Shown in pieces: positions 1-6,734 of a stretch of DNA of 10,418 nt. A program made the translations under genes and the position numbers. The stretch's first letter is position 1. Every line of letters starts with the position of its first letter. The stretch comes from Pseudomonadota bacterium. Its GTDB lineage: Bacteria; Pseudomonadota; Gammaproteobacteria; Burkholderiales; SG8-41. The notes beneath the pieces were generated by a model, which saw only the letters and a program-made list of their open reading frames with translations, made no database searches and had not been told where the DNA came from. The stretch is taken from assembly GCA_023431245.1 (NCBI GenBank), contig JAEYXO010000033.1:1-10418 (forward strand), read 5' to 3'.

Positions 1-113
1 ACTTCGGGCAGGCCGCCCACGGGAAAGGTTATCAGGAATGCGCCCCCGCCGCGACGGAAGCCGCGACCCGCGATTCGTGTATATTGAATCGCAGTCGCAA
101 CACGGAGCAGGAC
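1..113. other. Upstream region of rpiA (left edge)
   Basis: This leader holds the presumed rpiA promoter and an inverted repeat at 70-92. All three + frames are open from the left edge into or past this stretch, and one - frame is also open leftwards, reading AFLITFPVGGLPE near the edge. That last reading could be the beginning of a divergent gene, but I see no in-frame ATG or ribosome binding site to support one. No gene is called here. Confidence 0.5.
70..92. promoter_or_regulatory. Inverted repeat around the putative rpiA -10 box
   Basis: GCGATTC (70-76) and GAATCGC (86-92) form a perfect 7-bp inverted repeat with a 9-base spacer. The spacer contains TATATT (80-85), which matches five of six bases of the sigma-70 -10 consensus and would start transcription near base 92, about 20 bases before the rpiA ATG. 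No good -35 box is visible at 16-18 bp spacing. The symmetry and placement fit an operator for a dimeric regulator. If transcribed from further upstream, it could instead fold as an RNA hairpin. Confidence 0.35.
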
Positions 114-794
114 ATGAATCAGGACGCGCAGAAACAGGCGGCGGCAAAGGCGGCGGCGGCACTGGTGCCCGAAGGCGCCATTGTCGGCGTCGGCACCGGC
201 TCGACGGTCAACTTCTTCATCGACGAACTGGCAAAGATCAAGGGGCGCATCGAGGGCGCGGTATCGAGCTCGGAAGCCAGCGCGGCGCGGCTGAAGGCCG
301 CCGGCATCCCGGTGTTCGACCTCAACGGCGTGCGCGAGCTGCCGGTCTATGTGGACGGCGCCGACGAGGTCACCCGTCACCTGATGATGATCAAGGGCGG
401 CGGCGGCGCGCTGACCCGCGAAAAAATCGTCGCCGCGGTGGCCCGGCAGTTCATCTGCATCGCCGACGGCTCCAAGCTGGTCGACGTGCTCGGCCGGTTC
501 CCGCTGCCCGTGGAAGTGATTCCGATGGCGCGCTCCCACGTCGCCCGCGAAATCGCCCGGCTCGGCGGCCAGCCGGAGTGGCGGGCCAATTTCGTCACCG
601 ACAACGGCAACGTCATCCTCGACGTGCGCAACCTGACCATCGTCGACCCGCCGGAACTGGAAACACAGCTCAACCAGATCACCGGCGTGGTCACCAACGG
701 CCTGTTCGCGCGGCGTCCCGCCGACGTCCTGCTGCTCGCCGGCAGCGGCGGCGTCGAAACCCTGCGCCGCCCCGCCGCCACGAAATTGTCATAA
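114..794 (+). CDS. rpiA: Ribose-5-phosphate isomerase A
   Basis: This 226-residue cytosolic enzyme interconverts ribose 5-phosphate and ribulose 5-phosphate in the non-oxidative pentose phosphate pathway. The family signatures are all present: phosphate-binding GTGST (27-31), SSSE (51-54), DGADE (81-85) and KGGGGALTREK (94-104). The known catalytic residues Asp81, Asp84, Lys94 and Glu103 fall at the same numbers as in the E. coli enzyme (219 residues). I chose the ATG at 114 because GGAG at 104-107 sits six bases upstream and the protein then begins at the family's usual point. An in-frame TTG at 84 lies within the likely promoter and is rejected. phoU follows 41 bases after the stop on the same strand. 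The two could be co-transcribed, although phoU may have its own control signal overlapping the rpiA stop. Confidence 0.97.
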   Translation: MNQDAQKQAAAKAAAALVPEGAIVGVGTGSTVNFFIDELAKIKGRIEGAVSSSEASAARLKAAGIPVFDLNGVRELPVYVDGADEVTRHLMMIKGGGGALTREKIVAAVARQFICIADGSKLVDVLGRFPLPVEVIPMARSHVAREIARLGGQPEWRANFVTDNGNVILDVRNLTIVDPPELETQLNQITGVVTNGLFARRPADVLLLAGSGGVETLRRPAATKLS

Positions 795-805
795 TCCGCT
801 GTTAT
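786..805 (+). promoter_or_regulatory. Possible degenerate Pho box upstream of phoU
   Basis: TTGTCAT (786-792) and CTGTTAT (799-805) each match six of seven bases of the PhoB half-site CTGTCAT and lie in the same orientation, 31 bases before the phoU start. The spacer is six bases, whereas the standard Pho box has four (11-bp period), which weakens the call. CATAAT (790-795) in the same stretch also resembles a -10 box. The site overlaps the last codons of rpiA. Confidence 0.25.
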
Positions 806-835
806 CAATGCCCTTTTTACGCAGGAAATGCCGCC

Positions 836-1537
836 ATGCCCGAGCATACGCTGAAGCAGTTTGACGCCGAACTGGAAAAGATCCGCTCCCAGGTGCTGCA
901 GATGGGCGGCCTGGTCGAGGAGCAGATCACCAAGGCCCTGGAGGCGCTGACCACCGGCAACAGCGCGCTCGCGCGCCAGGTCATGGAGAACGACCACCAG
1001 GTCAACGCGCTCGAGGTGTCCATCGACGAGGAATGCAGCACCATGATCGCCCGCCGCCAGCCGGCGGCGAAGGATCTGCGCATGGTGATGACCGTGGTCA
1101 AGACCATCACCGACCTCGAGCGCATCGGCGACGAGGCGGCAAAGATCGCGCGCATGGCCCGCGCCATCCACGAAAGCGACCGGCCGACGGTGCCGCGGGT
1201 GTCGGAAATCGAGCATGTCACGGAAATCGCCATCGGCATGCTGCGCAATTCGCTGGATGCCTTCGCCCGGCTCGACCTGACGGTCGCGGCCCAGGTGGCG
1301 CGCCGGGACGAGCAGGTGGACAAGGCCTTCGTCAGCATCCTGCGCCACCTGATCACCTTCATGATGGAGGATCCGCGGACCATCTCCCATGCGATCGAGA
1401 TCCTGTTCATTGCGAAGGCCATCGAGCGCATCGGCGACCACGCCAAGAACATGTCCGAGTACGTGGTCTACCTGGTGAAGGGGAAGGACGTGCGCCACAC
1501 CGGCATCGAGGCCCTGGAGCGCGAAGCCCTCGGCTGA
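836..1537 (+). CDS. phoU: Phosphate signalling regulator PhoU
   Basis: PhoU is a cytoplasmic all-helical adaptor that signals from the Pst phosphate transporter to the PhoR/PhoB system and represses phosphate uptake genes when phosphate is ample. Loss of PhoU causes polyphosphate build-up in several bacteria. The 233-residue protein (E. coli 241) consists of two PhoU three-helix bundles. Each contains the metal-site helix motif: TDLERIGDEA around 92-101 and AIERIGDHAKN around 195-205. The start is the ATG at 836, with AGGA at 823-826 upstream. The same frame stays open far upstream across rpiA, but that reading is an out-of-frame shadow. No pstSCAB or phoBR genes are present, so PhoU here is linked to polyphosphate genes (ppx next) instead of its more usual pst neighbourhood. 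Confidence 0.96.
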   Translation: MPEHTLKQFDAELEKIRSQVLQMGGLVEEQITKALEALTTGNSALARQVMENDHQVNALEVSIDEECSTMIARRQPAAKDLRMVMTVVKTITDLERIGDEAAKIARMARAIHESDRPTVPRVSEIEHVTEIAIGMLRNSLDAFARLDLTVAAQVARRDEQVDKAFVSILRHLITFMMEDPRTISHAIEILFIAKAIERIGDHAKNMSEYVVYLVKGKDVRHTGIEALEREALG

Positions 1538-1548
1538 ACCCGCCTGCA

Positions 1549-1564
1549 GCAGCCTCCGGGCTGC
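1549..1564 (+). other. Short hairpin in the phoU-ppx gap
   Basis: GCAGCC (1549-1554) and GGCTGC (1559-1564) form a perfect 6-bp stem with a four-base TCCG loop, starting 11 bases after the phoU stop. No T-run follows, so it is not a canonical intrinsic terminator. It could stabilise the 3' end of the upstream message or attenuate read-through into ppx. Confidence 0.35.
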
Positions 1565-1648
1565 GTGGTACACTGGCTCTCCATCACCGGAGCGGGCGGA
1601 AAACGATGCGGCGCAGGGCTGCGGCAGAACAGCGGGGGGCATCCAGCG

Positions 1649-3166
1649 GTGGCTGACCAGTCCACCATTGCCGCCGTCGACCTCGGCTCGAACTCCTTCC
1701 ACTGCCAGATCGCCCGCGTCGCCGGCGACCAGTGTTATCCGCTGGACTCTCTGCGCGAGCCGGTGCGTCTCGGCGCCGGCCTCGGCAAGGACAAGAAACT
1801 CGACGAAGACTCGCAGGAGCGCGCGCTCGCCTGCCTCGCGCGCTTCGGCGAACGCCTGCGCGGCCTGGACAGGCATGCGGTGCGCGCCATCGGCACCAAC
1901 ACGCTGCGCGTTGCGAAAAATGCCAAATCATTCCTGCGCCGGGCGCGCGCGGCGCTGGGATTCCCGATCGAGGTGGTGGCCGGGCGCGAGGAGGCGCGGC
2001 TGATCTACCTCGGCGTGTCGCACAGCCTGCCGCCTTCACGCGAAAAACGCCTGGTCATCGACATCGGCGGCGGCTCCACCGAATGCATCATCGGCTCCGG
2101 CTACAGGCCGCAGAAGCTGGAAAGCCTGTTCATGGGCTGCGTGTCCTACAGCCTGCGCTACTTCCGCGACGGCCGCATCAGCAAGGCCGCCTTCAAGGAG
2201 GCCGAGCTCGCCGCGCGTGCCGAACTGCAGCCGATCGTCGGCCACTACATCCGCGGCAACTGGCAGCAGGCGGTCGGCTCCTCGGGCACCATCCGCGCGC
2301 TCGCCGAAATCCTCGAACTCTCGGGTTATACCGACGGGCCGGTCACGCTCGCCGGACTCGACCGCCTGCGCAGCCAGCTGATCCGCGCAGGCGACATGGC
2401 GAACGTCGAGCTGCCGGGGCTGCGCGCGGACCGCCGCGCCGTGCTCCCCGGCGGCATGGCCATCCTCCACGCGGTGCTCGACGAACTGAACATCGAAACG
2501 CTGACACCCGCCACCGGCGCCATGCGCCAGGGCGTGCTCTACGACATGCTCGGCCGCTTCCATCACCATGACATGCGCGACGTCACCGTCGCGCAGTTCA
2601 TGCAGCGCTACCACGTCGATGCGAAGCAGGCAAAACGGGTCGGCAGCTTCGCCGCCGCGCTCTACGACAAGCTGGCCGGTGACGCCGCGGACGACGATGC
2701 CCCGCAGTTCCTCGGCTGGGCGGCCAAGCTGCACGAGATCGGCATTCCGGTCGCCTACAGCGGTTATCACAAGCATTCCGCCTACATCATCAGCAATGCC
2801 GACATGCCGGGCTTCTCGCGCGAGGAGCAGGAGCGCCTCGCCGCGCTGGTGCTGAACCACCGGCGCTCGCTCAAACGATCGCTGGAAATCCTGCACGAAG
2901 AGGAAAACCGGGCGCTGGTGCTGGCGCTGCGGCTCGCGGTGCTGCTGTGCCGGGCGCGGCGCGACGCCCGCTTCCCGCCGCTGGACATCCGCCTGCAGGG
3001 GGATCGCCTGCGCCTCGCATTCGACTCCGCCTGGCTGGAGGCGAATCCGCTGACGGCGACGGCGCTGCGCGAGGAAATCGACGAATGGGCGCGCGTCGGG
3101 CTCGAACTCAGGGTCCCGGGGCTGGACGAAATCGCGCTCGCGCGGGAACCCGTGCTCGCCGCCTGA
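1649..3166 (+). CDS. ppx: Exopolyphosphatase (Ppx/GppA family)
   Basis: PPX removes terminal phosphates one by one from long polyphosphate chains. The 505-residue product (E. coli PPX 513) has the full-length architecture. An actin-like/ASKHA N-terminal half carries DLGSNSFH (11-18), the acidic EEARL motif that includes the catalytic glutamate (114-118), DIGGGSTE (138-145) and GSSGTI (210-215). The C-terminal HD-type half has LHEIG (361-365), SGYHKHSAYI (371-380) and LNHRR (402-406). That half and the FHHHDMRDVTV segment resemble PPX more than a short single-module GppA. The start is inferred to be GTG at 1649, preceded by a G-rich stretch at 1634-1639, because it places DLGSNSFH near residue 11. 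A GTG at 1565 would add 28 unconserved residues. It follows phoU by 111 bases and converges on the PPK2 gene, ending nine bases from that gene's stop. Confidence 0.95.
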   Translation: MADQSTIAAVDLGSNSFHCQIARVAGDQCYPLDSLREPVRLGAGLGKDKKLDEDSQERALACLARFGERLRGLDRHAVRAIGTNTLRVAKNAKSFLRRARAALGFPIEVVAGREEARLIYLGVSHSLPPSREKRLVIDIGGGSTECIIGSGYRPQKLESLFMGCVSYSLRYFRDGRISKAAFKEAELAARAELQPIVGHYIRGNWQQAVGSSGTIRALAEILELSGYTDGPVTLAGLDRLRSQLIRAGDMANVELPGLRADRRAVLPGGMAILHAVLDELNIETLTPATGAMRQGVLYDMLGRFHHHDMRDVTVAQFMQRYHVDAKQAKRVGSFAAALYDKLAGDAADDDAPQFLGWAAKLHEIGIPVAYSGYHKHSAYIISNADMPGFSREEQERLAALVLNHRRSLKRSLEILHEEENRALVLALRLAVLLCRARRDARFPPLDIRLQGDRLRLAFDSAWLEANPLTATALREEIDEWARVGLELRVPGLDEIALAREPVLAA

Positions 3167-3175
3167 CTCGTCGCC

Positions 3176-4720
3176 CTAGCCGGCCTTTTTGCCCTCCTTT
3201 TTGCCCTTCTTCCTGGCTTTGCCGTCCGGCACTTCGACACGCGCCAGCGCGGCCTCGACCGCGTCGGCCATGGTGGTGATCACCTTGACCCGCGCGTAAT
3301 ACTTGTTGTTGGCTTCGACCAGCGTCCACGGTGCGATGTTGGTCGATGTGCGGTCGACCATGTCGCAGACCGCCCGCTCGTAGGCATCCCACTGCCTGCG
3401 GTTGCGCCAGTCCTCGTCGGTGATCTTGAAACGCTTGAACACGACTTTCTCGCGTTCCTTGAAGCGCCGGTACTGCTCTTCCTTGCTGATCGCGAGCCAG
3501 AACTTCACCACCAGGAGCCTGTGCTGCACCAGCTGCTGCTCGAAATCGTTGATCTCGCTGTAGGCGCGCATCCAGTCGGCTTCCGAGCAGAAACCTTCCA
3601 CACGCTCGACCAGCACGCGGCCGTACCACGAGCGGTCAAAGATCACCAGCCGTCCGCGCCGCGGCAGGTGACGCCAGAACCGCCAGAGATAGGGCTTGCT
3701 GCGCTCCTCTTCCGTCGGCGCGGCCACGGACACGGTCTGGTAACTGCGCGCATCGAGGGCCCGCGTGATGCGGCGGATGGCGCCGCCCTTGCCGGCGGCG
3801 TCATTGCCCTCGAATACTGCAACCACGGCCATCTGCTTCATGCGCGGATCGCGGAACAGCCGGTTCAGGCGCCCCTGCTGCCGCTCCAGCTCGGATTCGT
3901 AGTCCTTTTTCGACAGCGCCTGGTCGAGCTGCAGCGCGCGGATCACATTGAGCCTGTCGACCGCGGGCGGCAGCGGCGGCGTGCGGTCGGGAGCCCGCGC
4001 GGCGGGCTTCTCGTCGAGCCGTTCGCGCAGGGCCGCCAGCAGCGTGCGCCCGACCGTCAGGCTGCGATAACGCGGATCGGCCCCGGCCACCACCAGCCAC
4101 GGCGCCTCGCCGGTGCTGGTCTTGCGCACGAAGGGCTCGCAAACCCCGACAAAATCGTCATATTGGTCGAACAGCTTCCAGTCCTTCGGGGTCACCCGCC
4201 AGCGCGTGGCCGGGTCGGCCTCAAGTTCACGCAGGCGTTTTTTCTGCTGCGACTTGGACAGGTGAAACCAGAACTTGAGCAGCAGCACGCCCTCGTCGAC
4301 CAGCATCTGCTCGAGCCGGAGGATTTCGCCGATGTGCTGGTCGAAGCGGCCGGCGCTGATGCCGCCGGTGACACGGTCGACGATGGGCTGGGTATGCCAG
4401 GCGCCGAAAAAAATGCCGATCTTGCCTTTCGGCGGCAGTGCGCGCCAGTAGCGCCAGACGCGGGGACGTTCGCTTTCTTCGTCGGAAGGCTCGGCAAAGC
4501 CGCTGACCTCGATGTGCCGCGGGTCCATCCATTCATTGAGCAGGTTGACCGTTTCGCCCTTGCCCGCCCCCTCGACACCGGCGATCAGGATCAGCACCGA
4601 AAACCGGCCATCCTGCTTCAGGTCGTACTGCGCATTGAGCAGCGCTTCGCGCAGCTTCGGTTCGGCGCGGCGGTAGGCCGCCTTGTCGATGTGATGGGCG
4701 AGGCTGGCCGATTCGAACAT
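3176..4720 (-). CDS. pap: Polyphosphate:AMP phosphotransferase (double-domain PPK2)
   Basis: This 514-residue protein has two consecutive PPK2 domains, the architecture of class II PPK2 enzymes such as Pseudomonas PA3455, which use polyphosphate to convert AMP to ADP. The N-terminal domain (about 15-240) has a P-loop, GVEGAGKGE (48-56). The C-terminal domain (about 262-495) has FEGNDAAGKGG (303-313) and the Walker B-like FDRSWYGR (361-368). The N-domain equivalent reads FFGAWHTQ (104-111) and lacks the Asp-Arg pair, so the C-terminal copy is probably the catalytic one. The lysine-rich tail (501-513) is encoded partly by a 12-base tandem repeat. The start is the ATG at 4720, eight bases after the upstream phosphatase stop, with AGGCGG as a modest ribosome binding site. 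It is last in the - strand operon and converges on ppx. Confidence 0.93.
   Translation of the reverse strand: MFESASLAHHIDKAAYRRAEPKLREALLNAQYDLKQDGRFSVLILIAGVEGAGKGETVNLLNEWMDPRHIEVSGFAEPSDEESERPRVWRYWRALPPKGKIGIFFGAWHTQPIVDRVTGGISAGRFDQHIGEILRLEQMLVDEGVLLLKFWFHLSKSQQKKRLRELEADPATRWRVTPKDWKLFDQYDDFVGVCEPFVRKTSTGEAPWLVVAGADPRYRSLTVGRTLLAALRERLDEKPAARAPDRTPPLPPAVDRLNVIRALQLDQALSKKDYESELERQQGRLNRLFRDPRMKQMAVVAVFEGNDAAGKGGAIRRITRALDARSYQTVSVAAPTEEERSKPYLWRFWRHLPRRGRLVIFDRSWYGRVLVERVEGFCSEADWMRAYSEINDFEQQLVQHRLLVVKFWLAISKEEQYRRFKEREKVVFKRFKITDEDWRNRRQWDAYERAVCDMVDRTSTNIAPWTLVEANNKYYARVKVITTMADAVEAALARVEVPDGKARKKGKKEGKKAG
3184..3207. repeat. 12-bp perfect tandem duplication in the 3' end of the PPK2 gene
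   Basis: CCTTTTTGCCCT occurs twice back to back (3184-3195 and 3196-3207). On the coding (-) strand each unit contributes Gly-Lys-Lys, giving the C-terminal GKKEGKKAG. The repeat contains two five-base A/T runs and ends just before the stop codon at 3176-3178. Its T-runs on the + strand also lie just past the ppx stop, but no stem precedes them that would make a terminator. Confidence 0.85.
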
Positions 4721-4728
4721 GCGGCCGC

Positions 4729-5172
4729 CTAGAGAATGCCGGGAGCAAGCATCGCGCGCACCTCGACATCGCCGCCCTTGTCGCAGGCCAGCCACCAGAC
4801 CGCGCCTTTCTTCAGGCCCCAGGCCGCTGCCTCGCCGGTCAGCGCCAGCGCCGCGGCTGCGCCCAGCGTGGGCTGGTGGCCGACGATGATCACGGTGCCG
4901 GTTCCGCCGGGCCAGCCCGCCGCCTTGAGCACGTCCTGCGGCGTTGCCGCGGTGGACACCGCTTTTTCAATCCGGGGATTGCCGGTCAGCGCCGCAGCTG
5001 TTTCGCGGGCGCGCACTGCGGGACTGCAGATGACCCGGTAATCACCGGGCAGGCGTCCGGCGAGCCAGGCCGCCATCTTTTCCGACTGCCGGCGGCCTTT
5101 CGCCGTCAGCCGCCGCGCCTCGTCCGGCACGCCATCCTCGGCATCCGCATGCCGCCACAGAACCAGTTCCAT
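4729..5172 (-). CDS. sixA: SixA-type phosphohistidine phosphatase
   Basis: This is a small cytosolic histidine phosphatase of the phosphoglycerate-mutase-like superfamily; E. coli SixA (161 residues) dephosphorylates phosphohistidine proteins. The 147-residue product carries the catalytic RHA variant of the RHG motif (Arg7-His8 in LWRHADAE), LTAKGRRQ (22-29), SPAVRARETA (50-59) and the second catalytic histidine in GHQPTLG (98-104), all typical of SixA. The start is the ATG at 5172, two bases after the stop of the CYTH-CHAD gene, with a good ribosome binding site (GGGAG, about six bases upstream) inside that gene's last codons. The natural target here is unknown. The neighbour PPK1 forms a phosphohistidine, and no phosphotransferase-system genes, the known E. 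coli target, are visible. The family call is firm but the substrate is not. Confidence 0.92.
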   Translation of the reverse strand: MELVLWRHADAEDGVPDEARRLTAKGRRQSEKMAAWLAGRLPGDYRVICSPAVRARETAAALTGNPRIEKAVSTAATPQDVLKAAGWPGGTGTVIIVGHQPTLGAAAALALTGEAAAWGLKKGAVWWLACDKGGDVEVRAMLAPGIL

Positions 5173-5174
5173 GT

Positions 5175-6734
5175 TCACTCCCGCCAGGGTTGCGGCGCGG
5201 CGCGAAAACGCCGCCATGCCGGCTTCAGCAGCGCACGCTCCGCCGCGGCGCGCGCTTCACAGCAATCAATGATCATGTCCGCCGCCGCCTGCACATCGCG
5301 GCCGTCGCCCGCAGCGGCACTGCCGACCAGCGCTGCCACGCCCGCCGCGTCGTTGATGCGGCCCAGTATATCCTGCAGCCGCATCAGGCGATTGCGCAGC
5401 GCAGCCATGCGGCGCGGCGCGTAGAGCCCGCTGAAAAACTCCACCGCATATCGCAGTTGTTTGACGGCGATGCGCAAGCGGTGCAGTTCGTCACTGCTGC
5501 GCCGCTCGAGGCGGCGTCCGCGCCGCAGCACGCGCGCATGCCATGCCGCGAGGATCTGCGTCGCACAGGCGCGCGCAGGTTGTTGCAATGCCGGCGGGCC
5601 GGCATCCTCGCCGGCCGCCGCCAGAAACGCTCCCAGATCCATCATCGTATTATTGTAAGTTATTGTTTTTATTGATTTTTTTGCAAGCTTTCGGGCAAGC
5701 TGCCGCTGCCGTTCGCAGGCCGCAATCAAGGCCGCTGCGGCATCATGCGGCACCCGCACCGGGACCAGTGCAGGCAGGGTCTCGGTGACCAGCACATCCC
5801 AGTCGCGCGCCGGGGCAAGGCCGGCGGCCACCGCACGCAGCGCGTCTTCCTGCGCTGCCGCGCGATCACCCAGCAATCCGCGGAACAGCCGGAATGCCGA
5901 ACGCAGACGGCGGATGCCGACGCGCATCTGGTGCAGGTACTCCGGATCATCGCCGTGAATGACGCCGTGTTCATTGGCCTGCACCTGCGCCAGCGCATTG
6001 CCGGCAATCAGGCCAAACGCCGCGCCGGCGCTCAGCGAGTGATCGAGCACCGGCACCACCGCCTTCACCGGCGGCAGATCGCTGCCGCGGAACAGGGCGT
6101 AACCCCGCTGCGCTTTCGAGCGGTGCTCCAGCGCCAGGGGCACCCGCTCCGCCAGCCGCCGGGCCAGATCGAACAAGGCCGTCACCGGCCCCTTCTTCAG
6201 TTCCAGTTCGATTTCGCAGACAGCCTCGCGACGCCCGCCACCGCGTACGGTTCCGCGATCGATGGCCGCCTCGATCAGCACCTCCGGCGCCGGCTGCAGC
6301 AGGCGCAGGGAGCGATTGATCGAGGTATGAAATACCGGCTCCAGGGCGCTCACGACCTTGGGCGACCGCAGGATCCGGATGACCGCATGGCGCGGCAAAC
6401 CGGACAGATCGGGTCGCGGGTCCGCCAGCGGCGTGTCAATCTCGAGACGGCGGTGCACACCCGACGCGGCAGACCCGCCGCCCTTGACCGTCTGCACCCA
6501 GCGGCGGCCTTCGCGCCGTACCCGCAGCGCGATCCGCCGCTGCCACAGATCCAGTGCGGGGGTGTCGTAATACGTCGCCGCCAGCCGGCGGCCGGTGGCG
6601 CGGCGCGCTCCGGACAGCAGCGGTGATGCCAGCACCGCACGCAGTCTTGACGGCGGGAACCGCAGCTTGAGCTCGACCTCGACCGCCACCGCGGCCCCGG
6701 TCTTCCGCTGCCGGCTGCCGCCGCCGCGGTTCAT
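5175..6734 (-). CDS. CYTH-CHAD domain protein (probable triphosphatase, polyphosphate-associated)
   Basis: This 519-residue protein fuses a CYTH triphosphate-tunnel domain (about 17-215) to a CHAD domain (about 235-510). CYTH features are intact: EVELK (the ExExK signature, 19-23), YYDTP (55-59), LRVRREG (70-76), QTVKGG (81-86), RRLEID (95-100), CEIELEL (173-179) and SKAQRGY (206-212). CHAD shows its paired histidine-basic helices, HQMRVGIRRLRSAFRLF (268-284) and HRLRIAVKQLRYAVEFF (418-434). E. coli YgiF has the same layout and hydrolyses inorganic triphosphate; CHAD domains are known to bind polyphosphate. The start ATG overlaps the ppk1 stop as ATGA, so translation is probably coupled. No Shine-Dalgarno sequence is seen. 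Residues about 349-363 come from an unusually AT-rich stretch between the two CHAD halves. The domain calls are firm; the triphosphatase activity is inferred. Confidence 0.93.
   Translation of the reverse strand: MNRGGGSRQRKTGAAVAVEVELKLRFPPSRLRAVLASPLLSGARRATGRRLAATYYDTPALDLWQRRIALRVRREGRRWVQTVKGGGSAASGVHRRLEIDTPLADPRPDLSGLPRHAVIRILRSPKVVSALEPVFHTSINRSLRLLQPAPEVLIEAAIDRGTVRGGGRREAVCEIELELKKGPVTALFDLARRLAERVPLALEHRSKAQRGYALFRGSDLPPVKAVVPVLDHSLSAGAAFGLIAGNALAQVQANEHGVIHGDDPEYLHQMRVGIRRLRSAFRLFRGLLGDRAAAQEDALRAVAAGLAPARDWDVLVTETLPALVPVRVPHDAAAALIAACERQRQLARKLAKKSIKTITYNNTMMDLGAFLAAAGEDAGPPALQQPARACATQILAAWHARVLRRGRRLERRSSDELHRLRIAVKQLRYAVEFFSGLYAPRRMAALRNRLMRLQDILGRINDAAGVAALVGSAAAGDGRDVQAAADMIIDCCEARAAAERALLKPAWRRFRAAPQPWRE
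5588..5605. repeat. Perfect palindromic hairpin inside the CHAD coding region
   Basis: ATGCCGGC (5588-5595) and GCCGGCAT (5598-5605) are perfect 8-bp inverted arms around two bases. As RNA this would fold as a 7-bp stem with a four-base loop. It lies about 35 bases downstream, in the direction of translation, of the AT-rich island. It may be coincidental in such GC-rich coding sequence. Confidence 0.5.
5641..5682. other. AT-rich island within the CYTH-CHAD gene
   Basis: Only 7 of these 42 bases are G or C, within a gene that is otherwise strongly GC-rich. On the coding strand it reads in frame as lysine, isoleucine (two ATA codons), threonine, tyrosine and asparagine codons, rare choices for this genome. 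It begins with an A7 run (5682-5676) placed as GCA AAA AAA. The frame is kept and the following MMDLGAF matches the usual CHAD helix, so the gene looks intact. Confidence 0.8.

Noticed and set aside
84..113. TTG at 84 as the rpiA start, adding ten residues
   Set aside because: It lies inside the likely -10 region, has no ribosome binding site, and the added residues are not part of the family. The ATG at 114 has GGAG at good spacing.
38..835. Long + strand reading frame in front of and in frame with PhoU, overlapping rpiA
   Set aside because: It is Arg/Gly/Pro-rich and low in complexity, and it is an out-of-frame shadow of rpiA. PhoU similarity starts at the ATG at 836, which has its own ribosome binding site.
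377..1876. 499-codon - strand reading frame across rpiA, phoU and ppx
   Set aside because: It spans three recognised + strand genes and their gaps with no domain of its own, so it is a shadow.
3181..3207. T-runs after ppx as an intrinsic terminator
   Set aside because: No adequate stem precedes the T-runs, and they are explained by lysine codons of the convergent PPK2 gene.
3521..4732. 403-codon + strand reading frame opposite the PPK2 gene
   Set aside because: It is a shadow of the well-supported - strand PPK2 gene. The composition is an artefact of GC-rich codon third positions.
5588..5605. Palindrome in the CHAD gene as a stimulator for frameshifting at the A7 run
   Set aside because: It lies about 70 bases downstream of the slippery site, far beyond the usual 5-9 base spacing.
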